Shown in pieces: positions 34,101 through 42,339 of a stretch of 64,000 nucleotides of DNA; within the stretch, counting starts at the first letter, position 1; every line of letters begins with the position of its first letter. The notes under the pieces were generated by a model. The model saw only the letters and a list, made by a program, of their open reading frames with translations. It ran no database searches and was not told the DNA's origin. Location of the stretch: positions 283,157-347,156 of the forward strand of contig NZ_FNIY01000005.1 in NCBI RefSeq assembly GCF_900104355.1, read 5' to 3'. The DNA comes from Phyllobacterium sp. OV277 (GTDB taxonomy: Bacteria > Pseudomonadota > Alphaproteobacteria > Rhizobiales > Rhizobiaceae). The position numbers and the translations under genes were made by a program.

Positions 34101-34216
34101 TCCTCACGGCCAAGATTGAGGTAGGAGAAAATCCCCGCAATCGTAAAAACGATCATGAAATACCAGACGAGAGACCGGTGATCGAGCGCCCATTCTGAAA
34201 GGTTGAACTTTTTCAT
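31127..34216 (-). CDS. RND-family efflux pump inner-membrane protein (AcrB/TriC-like)
   Basis: A 1029-residue proton-driven drug/solute exporter of the HAE-RND type, of normal length. It has the N-terminal helix (VWYFMIVFTIAGIFSYLNLG), two large periplasmic domains and 12 helices. The proton-relay aspartates are in GALIIALGLLVDDAMIAVEMM (about residues 395-415). It is the last gene of a three-gene minus operon with two adaptor proteins (4-base overlaps) and lacks an outer-membrane factor, so it probably uses a channel encoded elsewhere. Controlled most likely by the divergent TetR regulator. Confidence 0.95.
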   Translation of the reverse strand: MKKFNLSEWALDHRSLVWYFMIVFTIAGIFSYLNLGREEDPNFTIKTMVISAQWPGASVEDTTTQVTERIEKKLEELDTLDYTRSVSSPGSTTIFLNLKDTVRGDAVTQTWIRVRNMIRDISPQFPQGVVGPFFNDQFGDVYGNVYGFTSDGLSQRQLRDYVEDVRRKILTVPDVGKVELVGAQDEAIYLEFSPKQVAALGLDQQAIISTLQAQNAITPSGVIETGPERVMIRVNGQFVSEKSLQAINLRVNDRFFRLSDVARVTRGYADPPTSLFRVNGKEAIGLAIGMKPNGNLLKFGEHLKAQMQQITADLPVGVGVNLVSDQPQIVEEAVSGFTRALFEAVAIVLAVSFVSLGMRAGFVVALAIPLVLAITFMVMEYMGISLQRISLGALIIALGLLVDDAMIAVEMMVARLESGDDLRKAATYVYTHTAFPMLTGTLVTVSGFIPVGLNSSAAGEFTYTLFVVIAVSLVVSWIVAVVFTPLLGVTLLPKTMKNKHENPSRFATLFQRILLACMRFRWVTIAVTVGIFALSVYGMGHVQQQFFPNSDRHELIVDWNLPQNASILETKAQMDKFEAEQLAGNADIDHWSSYVGQGAIRFLLSFDVQPSNPFFGQTVIVTKSLEARDRLRTKLQAWLKNEFPSTDAFVHLLDIGPPVGRPVQYRVSGPDVQKVRDYSHEMANLIAGNPSIGDITFDWNEPSRVIKVDVLQDKARQLGITSESIASSLNAVVGGSTITQVRDSIYLIDVIVRARADERGSIDQLRNIQLTTANGQSVPAAAVANFRYELEQSVVWRRARQPTITLKAGVLGDLQPATVVSQLAPKVAEFTEKLPPGYGIVVGGAVEESGKAQAPIAAVAPLMLFAMVTLLMIQLQSFQRLFLVFAVAPLAIIGVVAALLSSNSPLGFVALLGVLALIGILIRNSVILVVQIEDLRSEGKDPWSAVVEATEHRMRPIMLTAAAASLALIPIAREIFWGPMAYAMMGGIIVGTVLTLLFLPALYIAWFRIKAPDHNAPPEEHQEPQGVNA

Positions 34217-35298
34217 AGTGGATTCCCGTCAGTCAGCTTGATCTTTTGGCCATCGGTAAGGCTGTGTGCGCCCGCCGTTGCTATCCGGTCGCCGTCCGTG
34301 AGCCCATCCGCGACAATTGCCTCGAAGTTGGTGCGGTTTTCCAGTTTGACCTCTTTGGCGGAAACTGTTGCCTGCTTGCTGTCAATGAGCCAGACAAACG
34401 TCTTGCCGTCCTTGTCGAGAATGGCGGTGGCCGGAATGCGTATTCTCGGGTCAGCCGCCGTCGTCAGATAGGCTGTCACGGTTGTTCCCAGACGAAACCC
34501 TTCCGGTGGCTGTTCCAGGGTAATGCGTGTACGGCGCGTGCGCGTGGCTTCATCGGCCTGCGGGGCTATTTCCCGGACAACACCCGACGTCTGGATTGTC
34601 GGATCGGTTTGGAGCGAAACGCCGAACTTGCTGCCGATTTTAATGGGGTTGGCGACGGCTTCCGGTATATCAACAACAGCTTCCCGCACATCGGGGCGCG
34701 CAACCACGGCAATCTGTTGGCCCGCAGTCACTGTCTGTCCCACATCCGCCTGCAGCGACGTCACAACACCGTCAAAATCAGAGCGCAGCACCGCATAACC
34801 AAGCTCTTCACGTGCCTTGGTCAGGTCAGCCTCGGCCCGTACGACGGATGCCCGTGCCGCTTCATGTGCCTGCTGTGCCTGATCAAAAGTCGCTTCCGTC
34901 GCCGAACTCTGGCTAAGCAGTGCTTTTTGTCGATCTTCCGTCGACGCCGCATTGGCAAGCTGGGCTTTGGCTGAAGACAGGCTTGCTTCCGCAGCCTGCA
35001 CCGCCAGCTCAAGCGCCAGCGGATCGATTGCCGCTATCTCCTGCCCGTTCGAGACCTGATCACCCACTGAAACGTCACGGCGAACAATACGCCCGAGCGT
35101 GCGGAAACCAAGTTTGGTTTCAAAACGCGGCTCGACCTTCCCGGCAAAGCCGCGCACCTGCACGGACTGTGATTTAAGGATGGTGGAAAGAACTGGCCGG
35201 ATAACTTCGGGCTTTCCGGCCTCATCTTCTTTTTGGCAAGCAGCAAGACCAAGGCTCAGACAGACAAGGCTTGTACCGGCAACAAGAATACGCCTCAT
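34213..35298 (-). CDS. RND efflux periplasmic adaptor lipoprotein 2
   Basis: A 361-residue membrane-fusion protein. The lipoprotein signal MRRILVAGTSLVCLSLGLAACQKE has a lipobox LAAC, giving an acylated Cys near residue 21. Typical parts follow: barrel-sandwich/lipoyl halves (GRIVRRDVSVGDQVSNGQEIAAIDPL and DFDGVVTSLQADVGQTVTAGQQI), an alpha hairpin (EASLSSAKAQLANAAS...ARASVVRAEADLTKAREELG) and a beta-barrel domain. It overlaps both neighbours by 4 bases. It differs in sequence from the first adaptor, so the pump has two non-identical adaptors. Confidence 0.93.
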   Translation of the reverse strand: MRRILVAGTSLVCLSLGLAACQKEDEAGKPEVIRPVLSTILKSQSVQVRGFAGKVEPRFETKLGFRTLGRIVRRDVSVGDQVSNGQEIAAIDPLALELAVQAAEASLSSAKAQLANAASTEDRQKALLSQSSATEATFDQAQQAHEAARASVVRAEADLTKAREELGYAVLRSDFDGVVTSLQADVGQTVTAGQQIAVVARPDVREAVVDIPEAVANPIKIGSKFGVSLQTDPTIQTSGVVREIAPQADEATRTRRTRITLEQPPEGFRLGTTVTAYLTTAADPRIRIPATAILDKDGKTFVWLIDSKQATVSAKEVKLENRTNFEAIVADGLTDGDRIATAGAHSLTDGQKIKLTDGNPL

Positions 35299-36368
35299 GA
35301 TGGATCACCATTCTTGACTGCTACAATTTCGGTCGGACGCAACCGGGTTCCACCTGAGGTTACGACCTGATCGCCCGCCTGCAGGCCGCCGCCAATTGCG
35401 ACGTTCAAGGACTCATAGGCCGTCACCGTCACGCTGCGCAGGCTGACCGCTTTTGTCTGCGGATCAATCACCCATACGGCTGGCTTACCATTATCCGATG
35501 TCATTACCGATGATGGTAAAACAGCCGCTTTGACGGCGGCCAGTTTCACCGTTCCGATCACCACAGAGCCGAGCGCCATTTCAGGCCGCGGGTTTTGCAC
35601 AGCCACTTTTACACGTACCGTGCCAGAAGCATCATCAACGGTTGGCGAAACCTCGCGGATCGTGCCTGTGGCTGTGATAGTGGGATCGTCGAGCAGAGTA
35701 ATCTGAATCTGATGGTTGCCGATGTTTCGCGTTACCAGCCCTTCATACACATTGAAGATTGCGTCGCGCGGCCCATCGACCGCCACTGTAAAAGCAGTTG
35801 ACGCGATCTGGGTCACCTGCCCTACTTCGATATTGCGGGCGGTCACGACACCCGAGGCATCCGCTTTCAGCTCCGTATAGGAAAGTGTTTCGCGCGATGT
35901 ATCGAGTTGAGCCTTGGCTGCGTCGAGCGATCCTTGCGCCGTGCGCTGGGCTTCTTCGGCGCTGTCATAGGCGCTCCTTGTGGTGAACCCTTGTGCAAGA
36001 AGCGCCTTCTGCCGGTCAAAAGCCGATGTGGTCTGCCTGACCTGTGCCTCTGCGGAACGCACAGCAGCGTCCGAGGCGTCAAGATCAGCCTTTTGCTGCG
36101 TTGGATCGATACGTGCAAGCACGTCACCCGCTGCCACATGATCACCGACATCAACAAGCCGTTCTGTTACCTTGCCACTCACCCGGAACGATAGATTGCT
36201 GTCGATCTTGGCACGTATTTCGCCGGTCACCGAAACACTTTGCGCATAGTCGGTGAACTCTACCTTGACCGCATTGACCTGTGCCGGTGGTTTCTGTTCT
36301 GCAGCCTTTTCAGGCTGACAACCCGCCAATAGGGCAAGCCCAAAAACCATGATAATCGCTTTGCGCAT
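35295..36368 (-). CDS. RND efflux periplasmic adaptor lipoprotein 1
   Basis: A 357-residue membrane-fusion protein. Lipoprotein signal MRKAIIMVFGLALLAGCQPEK with lipobox LAGC. Lipoyl halves (GKVTERLVDVGDHVAAGDVLARIDP, DASGVVTARNIEVGQVTQI), a helical hairpin with DRQKALLAQGFTTRSAYDSAEEAQRTAQ and a C-terminal barrel are present. Neither this start nor the in-frame ATG at 36440 has a clear ribosome-binding site; I choose 36368 because it gives a normal lipoprotein signal, while 36440 adds 24 mostly polar residues before it. First gene of the pump operon; its promoter shares an operator with the divergent TetR gene. Confidence 0.88.
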   Translation of the reverse strand: MRKAIIMVFGLALLAGCQPEKAAEQKPPAQVNAVKVEFTDYAQSVSVTGEIRAKIDSNLSFRVSGKVTERLVDVGDHVAAGDVLARIDPTQQKADLDASDAAVRSAEAQVRQTTSAFDRQKALLAQGFTTRSAYDSAEEAQRTAQGSLDAAKAQLDTSRETLSYTELKADASGVVTARNIEVGQVTQIASTAFTVAVDGPRDAIFNVYEGLVTRNIGNHQIQITLLDDPTITATGTIREVSPTVDDASGTVRVKVAVQNPRPEMALGSVVIGTVKLAAVKAAVLPSSVMTSDNGKPAVWVIDPQTKAVSLRSVTVTAYESLNVAIGGGLQAGDQVVTSGGTRLRPTEIVAVKNGDPS

Positions 36369-36476
36369 GAGGGGGATATCGCGCCGCCATGATTGGCGCT
36401 CAACCGTCAATTTCGGGGAGTAAAAGTCAGGCCGCATCATTCTACCAATCCATGAAAAGGTGTGACGGGTATATTA

Positions 36477-36504
36477 TTGACTGATTGTTCAGTCAATGTA
36501 TAAT
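36477..36504. promoter_or_regulatory. TetR operator and overlapping divergent promoters
   Basis: Perfect 8-bp arms TTGACTGA (36477-36484) and TCAGTCAA (36489-36496) with a 4-base spacer form a 20-bp palindrome. On the plus strand TTGACT is a -35 box with TATAAT at 36499-36504 (16-base spacing), driving the TetR gene. On the minus strand the same palindrome supplies TTGACT at 36496-36491 with a TATACC-like -10 at 36473-36468 (17-base spacing), driving the pump. One bound repressor would silence both. Confidence 0.8.
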
Positions 36505-36542
36505 CTCATACAAACGACTTCAAAGCTCCATTGGAAGAAATC

Positions 36543-37202
36543 ATGGCTGAAATAAAAGAGGCGTCAAGCGCCGAGGTAGCTGCCACTGCACCGGGAGTGA
36601 GGGCGCGCCGCAAGGCTCAACGTCCGCAGGAAATTCTGCATGCCGCTTTCGATGAGTTCGTGGAGCGCGGTTATACAGCAACCCGCATCGAAGATGTCGC
36701 CAACCGGGCTGGTGTCACCAAGGGCACGATTTATCTCTATTTCCAGAACAAGGAAGAGCTGTTTCAGGACGTCGTGCGCAAGCTGTCACAGCCAATTTTC
36801 AACGAGGAACAGTTCTGGCAAGAGCACCAGAAACGCCCGAGCGATGAACTCGTGCGGCTGTATCTGGATACGGTTTATGAACATATGACCGTAAACCCCT
36901 ACTCCCGCGAAATCCTCCGGTTCCTGATTTCCGATGGCCGGAGCTTTCCGGAGTTGACGGCATCGCATTACGAGGAGTTTGTCCGGCCAATTTTGACAAT
37001 GCTTCAACACATCCTTAAGAAAGGCGTTCGGGAGGGTATTTTCCGGCCGGAAGCGGCCGCCAGCCAAATGAGCTATATTCTTCTCAGCCCGGCGCTGACA
37101 TTGACAATCGACAAGCTACTGGACTGTCAGACCGACCTTCCCGAGCTTGGCGACTATGTGAACGCCCATTACGAAATGATCATGCGCAACGTCCGCAACT
37201 AG
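36543..37202 (+). CDS. TetR/AcrR-family regulator of the RND pump
   Basis: A 219-residue repressor. DNA-binding domain at about residues 20-66: RPQEILHAAFDEFVERGYTATRIEDVANRAGVTKGTIYLYFQNKEELF. The C-terminal domain (MLQHILKKGVREGIFRPEAAASQMSYILLSPAL) resembles the AcrR/TetR_C group. ATG at 36543 follows GGAAG; an in-frame TTG at 36531 would add four residues. Divergent from the efflux operon with a shared 20-bp palindromic operator, so it almost certainly represses the pump and itself. Confidence 0.9.
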   Translation: MAEIKEASSAEVAATAPGVRARRKAQRPQEILHAAFDEFVERGYTATRIEDVANRAGVTKGTIYLYFQNKEELFQDVVRKLSQPIFNEEQFWQEHQKRPSDELVRLYLDTVYEHMTVNPYSREILRFLISDGRSFPELTASHYEEFVRPILTMLQHILKKGVREGIFRPEAAASQMSYILLSPALTLTIDKLLDCQTDLPELGDYVNAHYEMIMRNVRN

Positions 37203-37236
37203 AACTTTTTCCGGTAATACCGGCGTGTCGCGCAAA

Positions 37237-39177
37237 TCATGCCTCCGATCGAAAGCCATAGAGAATCGGCATCAACCCGGCCAAAGCTTTGAAGCGGGTC
37301 CAGGATTTGGCCTCCGGCCTTGTCCACCCGGTCTCAGCCAGCGCCGAAATACGCGGGAAGACCAGCCGGTCAAAGACCGCACGATCCGTCATCGGTTCAG
37401 ACCAGATACAGGTCTGGACACCGAGGAAACGTTCCTTTTGCGATGTGCTCCAACCTTCAACGGGATCAAAATTATAAAGCTTCTCCGGCTCTGACCAACC
37501 CGCCCAACCGGCACCGGGCTCCGACCAGTCAGGACTATTGGCCATATCGAGATAGTAGACCGGGCCGGGACAGACCACGATCTCATAACCTTCCGCCGCA
37601 AGCTCTGCGCTGATTTCTACCGTGTGCCAGCCATTGAGATAACAGTGGTTCTTATCAATGCCGCCGCCATGGGCGGCCTCTTCCCACGCGCCGGTGATAC
37701 GTCCCCGTTTGGTGAGCGATGCCTGCACCCGCTTCAGGAAGTCCGCCTGAAGCACCGCAGCATTGTCGCTGCTTAGCGCGGCAAGCCGTACCTTAGCCTG
37801 CGGTGAGCCAGTCCATGCGTCGGCGGGTACCTCATCCGCTCCGACATGAATTGTCTTCGAGGGAAAAAGTTCGAGCAACTCGTCCAGAATGGTTTCGACA
37901 AACTGATAGGTTTCCTCGCGTGCGGGGTTGAGGCAATTGTTCGGGAAGCCCTGAATGGAAAAATACTCTCCTGTCTCCTGCGGATCGCGCAGCCATGGCA
38001 GCGATTGCAGAACGGAATAGCAATGCCCCGGCATATCGATTTCGGGTACGACATCAATACCGAGATCATCGGCCAAACGGATGATCTCGCGAATAGCAGC
38101 CTTGGTGTAATAGCCACCCATTGCTTCCGGGCCAGAGCCTAACAATGGCGGGATCGGCAGACCATGGCCTCGCCACGCGCCAACGGAAACAAGTTCCGGA
38201 TAGGCATCGATCTCGACGCGCCACGCTTCATCATCCGAAAGATGCCAGTGAAAGCGATTGAGCTTGTTCCACGCAAGGATATTCAGGAACTGGCTGATCT
38301 CGGCTGATCCATAGAATTGTCTGGAAACATCCAGATGCGTGCCGCGCCAGCGCATGGCCGGTTCGTCGCGAATATCACCTTCAAGCGGAAACACAAAGGT
38401 TTCCGGATGGAGACGTGCACCACGCACAATCTGGCCAAGAGTGATGAGGCCATAGAGCAAACCTGAACGGGTACTGGCTGTTACTTCTGTCTGATCGCCG
38501 AAACGGATCGCATAGGCTTCCGCTTTGAATCCTTCTGCAATTCGAAGCGTCACGGGCAGACCGCCCTCAGCCTGCGGACGAACAATACCCTCAACAGGAA
38601 AGAGTGACTGTACCAAGGTTTCAAAAATATCAGCGGCACGCTTGGCTTCATCATCTCGCGGCAGCAAAGCAAGTCCCAAAGGCACGGAACGGCGGCCGGA
38701 AATCGAGACCGCTTGCGGCCATGGCACCATGGAAAGCGGAACATCGACACGAACAGGAACAGGATAGATTTCGGCGCCACGCTTCAATGGTGCATTGTCA
38801 CCGATGGCACGGGTGGGTGTGATTGCAACGGGCGAGGTCGTTCCGTCGGCAAGAACGAGATAGGCGGTGGTGCCCCCATCGGTCCAGTGGCGTAAAGGAT
38901 AGCTCAATCCTCGCGCTGTGATTGTCCATGATGTTTTGGGCTGAAGCACAAAATCAAGTGGCGGTGCGAATTCCGAATGATTGGAAAGCCGGGCTGTCAA
39001 TGTTGCACCTTCCACAGAAGCAGCCGGGTCAATACGGCCCGGTCCACTCACACAAAGGCGAAAGTCCCTGATTGGTTCATCTGAGAGATTGGTAAGGGTC
39101 AGCAAATAGGCAAGAGGTTCATCGTCCTTGGCAGGATGCCACGTGGTTGCCAGTCGGAATGCATATCGTGATGTCAT
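37237..39177 (-). CDS. Beta-N-acetylhexosaminidase, GH20 family (island B)
   Basis: A 646-residue glycoside hydrolase with no obvious signal peptide. An N-terminal region of about 220 residues (including a GH20b-like domain) precedes the catalytic TIM barrel, which contains MRWRGTHLDVSRQFYG, FHWHLSDDEAWRVEIDAYPEL, EIDMPGHC and the catalytic Asp-Glu pair in IHVGADEVPADAW. It removes terminal GlcNAc or GalNAc by substrate-assisted catalysis. Likely intracellular, acting on oligosaccharides imported by the adjacent Opp-type transporter, since it is the last gene of island B after a GNAT gene. It replaces, in position, the GH3 enzyme of island A. Confidence 0.92.
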   Translation of the reverse strand: MTSRYAFRLATTWHPAKDDEPLAYLLTLTNLSDEPIRDFRLCVSGPGRIDPAASVEGATLTARLSNHSEFAPPLDFVLQPKTSWTITARGLSYPLRHWTDGGTTAYLVLADGTTSPVAITPTRAIGDNAPLKRGAEIYPVPVRVDVPLSMVPWPQAVSISGRRSVPLGLALLPRDDEAKRAADIFETLVQSLFPVEGIVRPQAEGGLPVTLRIAEGFKAEAYAIRFGDQTEVTASTRSGLLYGLITLGQIVRGARLHPETFVFPLEGDIRDEPAMRWRGTHLDVSRQFYGSAEISQFLNILAWNKLNRFHWHLSDDEAWRVEIDAYPELVSVGAWRGHGLPIPPLLGSGPEAMGGYYTKAAIREIIRLADDLGIDVVPEIDMPGHCYSVLQSLPWLRDPQETGEYFSIQGFPNNCLNPAREETYQFVETILDELLELFPSKTIHVGADEVPADAWTGSPQAKVRLAALSSDNAAVLQADFLKRVQASLTKRGRITGAWEEAAHGGGIDKNHCYLNGWHTVEISAELAAEGYEIVVCPGPVYYLDMANSPDWSEPGAGWAGWSEPEKLYNFDPVEGWSTSQKERFLGVQTCIWSEPMTDRAVFDRLVFPRISALAETGWTRPEAKSWTRFKALAGLMPILYGFRSEA

Positions 39178-39194
39178 GGGTAAGCTTTCAGGAT

Positions 39195-39671
39195 TTAATC
39201 TGGATATCTGAGCAGTCCGGCAAAAACGCCGGGTTCGGAATCCGCAATCGGCGTTGCTCCGACTGCACGGACGTAGAAGTCGACGGGACCGACATCGCCG
39301 ATCGCCGCGTAGCCATAGCCCTGCACGCGCATATCGAGCAGGCAGGCAAGCAAAAGGCCGTGGCCAATGCCTACGCCTCTCGCCGTTTCGCTGACGCCGG
39401 TTGGTCCGAAAAAACCGCGCGCAATGGCATCGTAACAGGCAAAGCCAATGAGTTTGCCGTCCTTGGTCGCAATGAAACAGGCCGATGGTTGCCGGCTGCT
39501 GGCAATGGTGGCTTCGCTTGCCCAGCCGGGACCAAATTCCTGTTTGATCCAGTCTGAAACAAGACCGAGTTCAGGAGCGAGCACCCGGCGAACCGCAATA
39601 CCTGCATCAGCCAGACGCTGATCAAGTTCCGGCATAGGTTCAAGCGCATATAGTCTGACAAGAAGGTCCAT
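39195..39671 (-). CDS. GNAT-family N-acetyltransferase (island B)
   Basis: A 158-residue acetyltransferase. Acetyl-CoA motif at RGVGIGHGLLL (about residues 98-108). Its resemblance to the island A GNAT (11618-12097) runs the whole length, including VLAPE, RQPSAC, IGFACYDA, ARGFFGPTGV and GD.GPVDFYV. ATG at 39671 follows AAGGGA by 6 bases; an in-frame TTG at 39686 is less likely. Fifteen bases follow the ATPase gene and 17 precede the hexosaminidase gene, so it is co-transcribed with both. The acceptor is unknown. Confidence 0.88.
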   Translation of the reverse strand: MDLLVRLYALEPMPELDQRLADAGIAVRRVLAPELGLVSDWIKQEFGPGWASEATIASSRQPSACFIATKDGKLIGFACYDAIARGFFGPTGVSETARGVGIGHGLLLACLLDMRVQGYGYAAIGDVGPVDFYVRAVGATPIADSEPGVFAGLLRYPD

Positions 39672-39686
39672 CACATATCCCTTCAA

Positions 39687-40628
39687 TCAGGCGATTTTGC
39701 CAAGTGTTCGGACAAAATGGTTCGGACCAACCTTGTCTATCCCATCGGATGATGGCCGGGATATCTGACGGATTTTTTCTGCATGCTGGAGAAACTGTGC
39801 ACTGTCGCCCGGCACGAACGGCTGATACGGATCGGGCACGGCCGAAAGCAGCAGCTTGGTATAGGGATGACGAGGATCAGTGATAACAGACATTGTATCT
39901 CCCCACTCGACCATCTGTCCGGCAAACATCACCACGATTTCCTCGGCAACATGCGCCGCCGTTGCAATGTCATGGGTAATGTAAAGCAAGGCAAGATTGC
40001 GCTGGCGCTTTATGCTTGAAAGCAGTTCAAGGATACCAAGCCGGATCGAGACATCGAGCATCGACGTCGGCTCATCCGCCACAAGAACTTCCGGCTGCAC
40101 AGCCAGAGCGCGTGCGATGTTCACGCGCTGGCGCTGCCCGCCGGAGAGTTCGTGCGGAAACTTATGTGCGGTCAAAATGGGATCAAGCCCCACGCTTTCG
40201 AGCAAGGCGTCGACACCATCCGCTGCGCCCTTCCTGCCTTGCACATGCCCATGCAGTTTCAGCGGTCGAACCAGATGATGCCCGACGGAGAACACAGGGT
40301 TGAGTGAGGCAAATGGGTCCTGAAAGACCATCTGCACGGCACGGCGGTAAGACTTTTCCTCAGTTCCTGAGCCGACAGCAGTGACATCTTTGCCGCGGAA
40401 AAGCATCGTGCCCGACGTGGGGTTGTCCATCCTTGCAATGATGCGCGCGCAGCTTGTCTTTCCGCAGCCGGACTCACCCACAAGCGCCAGCGCCCTGCCC
40501 GGCACCAATGAAAAGGATATACCGCGCAAAGCATGAACGAGACCAAAGGATCGCGTGATATCTTCAAGCGCAATCACCGATGATGCCTCGGTTATTTGCG
40601 CGCCCTTAATGTCAGGAAGGGCGTTCAT
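39687..40628 (-). CDS. Island B: ABC ATPase (DppF/OppF class)
   Basis: A 313-residue ATPase. Canonical motifs: Walker A GESGCGKTS, Q-loop FQDPFASLNP, signature LSGGQRQRVN, Walker B VADEPTSMLDVS, H-loop YITHDIATA. ATG at 40628 follows GGAG by 6-7 bases and gives MNALPDIKGAQITEASS; an open frame to 40682 overlaps the partner gene. As in island A, the C-terminal Cys-rich extension is missing. It pairs with the DppD-class protein at 40625-41440 (4-base overlap). Confidence 0.92.
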   Translation of the reverse strand: MNALPDIKGAQITEASSVIALEDITRSFGLVHALRGISFSLVPGRALALVGESGCGKTSCARIIARMDNPTSGTMLFRGKDVTAVGSGTEEKSYRRAVQMVFQDPFASLNPVFSVGHHLVRPLKLHGHVQGRKGAADGVDALLESVGLDPILTAHKFPHELSGGQRQRVNIARALAVQPEVLVADEPTSMLDVSIRLGILELLSSIKRQRNLALLYITHDIATAAHVAEEIVVMFAGQMVEWGDTMSVITDPRHPYTKLLLSAVPDPYQPFVPGDSAQFLQHAEKIRQISRPSSDGIDKVGPNHFVRTLGKIA

Positions 40629-41440
40629 GCGGGGCTCCTTTCCATGGCATTCATGCTTGGCAGGCTGGGAATCGCGCCCCATAATCGTTTGGTATAGTCA
40701 TGCACAGGCGCACGGCTGACCTGCTTGACATCGCCAACCTCAACCAGTTCCCCCTTCAGCATCACACCGATCCGATGACAAATCTGGGCCATCAAATGCA
40801 GATCATGCGTGATGAACAATACCGAGAAACCATGGCTCTTCTGCAGGTCCACCACTTGTTCAAGGATTTCCCGCTGCACCACAACGTCAAGCGCCGTTGT
40901 CGGCTCGTCCATGATGATCAGCTCCGGGCTGAGAGCAAGGCAGATAGCTATCACAATGCGCTGGCGCATGCCGCCGCTGAACTGGTGTGGATAGTTGGAA
41001 AGCCGGTCTGCCGGGATACCCACGAGGCGAAACATTTCTTCCGCCCGTGCGCGTGACTTCTCGCGGTTGCTGCCCGTGTGGCGATAGAGAACGTCATGAA
41101 ACTGCGCTTCCACCCGCATCAACGGATTGAGCGAGTTCATGGCGCTTTGAAACACCATGCCAATGCGTTTCCACCGCACAACTTGCAGTGCCCGCTCGGT
41201 CATACCGAGCAGATCCTGTCCATCAAGCAGTATCTCTCCGCCCGCCACCCATGCCGGCGGTTTGGCAAGACGCGTGATCGCATAGGCAATTGTGCTCTTG
41301 CCGCAGCCCGATTCCCCGGCAAGACCGAAGAGTTCGCCGCGGCCAATGTCGAAAGACACATTTTTCACGGCATTGAAAACGCCTTTGTCGAGCAGATAAT
41401 CAACGCTGAGATCGCGAATTTGCAGAAGTGCATTGTTCAT
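40625..41440 (-). CDS. Island B: ABC ATPase (DppD/OppD class)
   Basis: A 271-residue ATPase, exactly the length of its island A counterpart. Walker A GESGCGKST, Q-loop FQSAMNSLNP, signature FSGGMRQR, Walker B IMDEPTTALDVV, H-loop FITHDLHLM are intact. The C-terminus is short (LWGAIPSLPSMNAMERSPA) and ends, like the island A protein, in a MER-containing tail without cysteines. Overlaps the genes on both sides by 4 bases. Confidence 0.92.
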   Translation of the reverse strand: MNNALLQIRDLSVDYLLDKGVFNAVKNVSFDIGRGELFGLAGESGCGKSTIAYAITRLAKPPAWVAGGEILLDGQDLLGMTERALQVVRWKRIGMVFQSAMNSLNPLMRVEAQFHDVLYRHTGSNREKSRARAEEMFRLVGIPADRLSNYPHQFSGGMRQRIVIAICLALSPELIIMDEPTTALDVVVQREILEQVVDLQKSHGFSVLFITHDLHLMAQICHRIGVMLKGELVEVGDVKQVSRAPVHDYTKRLWGAIPSLPSMNAMERSPA

Positions 41441-42339
41441 CGTGCAGCCTCCAACTCGCGTGTGCGCAGACGATTGAGACGCAACCAGCGGCGGAGAGCC
41501 GGGCCAGAACGCAATTGCGGATTGGCGATTTCGTCAAAAGTGAAGTTTAGCAATGAAAGCCCAAGCCCGACCAGAACGATGCCAGCACAGGGTACTGCGA
41601 TATCCCACCATGCACCAACGATAATCGCCGACGAGTTCTGCGCGTTGTAGAGCATGGTTCCCCACGTCACATTCAATGGATCGCCAAAGCCAAGATATTC
41701 CAAGGTCGTCTGGGCAACGATGGCGTAAATAATACTGCCGACGAGATTGAGCGCGATGAGTGGCAGGAGATTAGGCACGATCTCGACAAATACGATCCGC
41801 CAGTTCGGCTCACCCACCATACGCGCAGCGACAACAAATTCGCGGTTGCGCAAGGCAAGTGTTTGCGAGCGTGTCATGCGTGCCCCCCACGGCCACGATG
41901 TCAGCGCTATGATAGCCATGATGGCAACAGGTCCCACTGTACCAGCGAATGATGCCAGCAGGATCAACAGTGGAATATTGGGAATGACGAGCACCGCATT
42001 GGTCAAGAGGTCGAGAATATTGTCGGTGCGTCCGCCAAAATAACCACCGGCGAGCCCAATCAATGTACCGAGTACGGTGATGAATATTCCCGTAGCAAAG
42101 CCAATGGTCAGGGATGACCGTGCACCCCAGACAAACTGACTGAAAACGTCGCGGCCCATTTTTGTGGTGCCCATGACATGTTCAATGCTTGGTGGCTGAT
42201 GCGAGCGACCGACACGCGCGGCTGGATCATTCGGGGCGAGGATCGGCGCGAAAAGAGCCATCAGACACAGCGCGACGACGATGGTGAGACCAACGACAGC
42301 CTTCTTCTGGCGCAATAAGAGTTTCATTCCGGCGTTCAT
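41437..42339 (-). CDS. Island B: ABC permease (DppC/OppC class)
   Basis: A 300-residue inner-membrane permease: N-terminal helix (AVVGLTIVVALCLMALFAPIL), the conserved PPSIEHVMGTTKMGRDVFSQFVWG, then five helices with the EAA loop REFVVAARMVGEPNWRI. A second in-frame ATG at 42327 is possible. It closely follows the island A permease in layout and sequence, including the AARVGRSHQPPS stretch (AARVGRPHQPPS in island A). Confidence 0.92.
   Translation of the reverse strand: MNAGMKLLLRQKKAVVGLTIVVALCLMALFAPILAPNDPAARVGRSHQPPSIEHVMGTTKMGRDVFSQFVWGARSSLTIGFATGIFITVLGTLIGLAGGYFGGRTDNILDLLTNAVLVIPNIPLLILLASFAGTVGPVAIMAIIALTSWPWGARMTRSQTLALRNREFVVAARMVGEPNWRIVFVEIVPNLLPLIALNLVGSIIYAIVAQTTLEYLGFGDPLNVTWGTMLYNAQNSSAIIVGAWWDIAVPCAGIVLVGLGLSLLNFTFDEIANPQLRSGPALRRWLRLNRLRTRELEAAR

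Noticed and set aside
37211..37223. Palindrome CCGGTAATACCGG after the TetR gene, considered as a terminator
   Set aside because: The T-run lies on the wrong side for both flanking genes; the stem is short.
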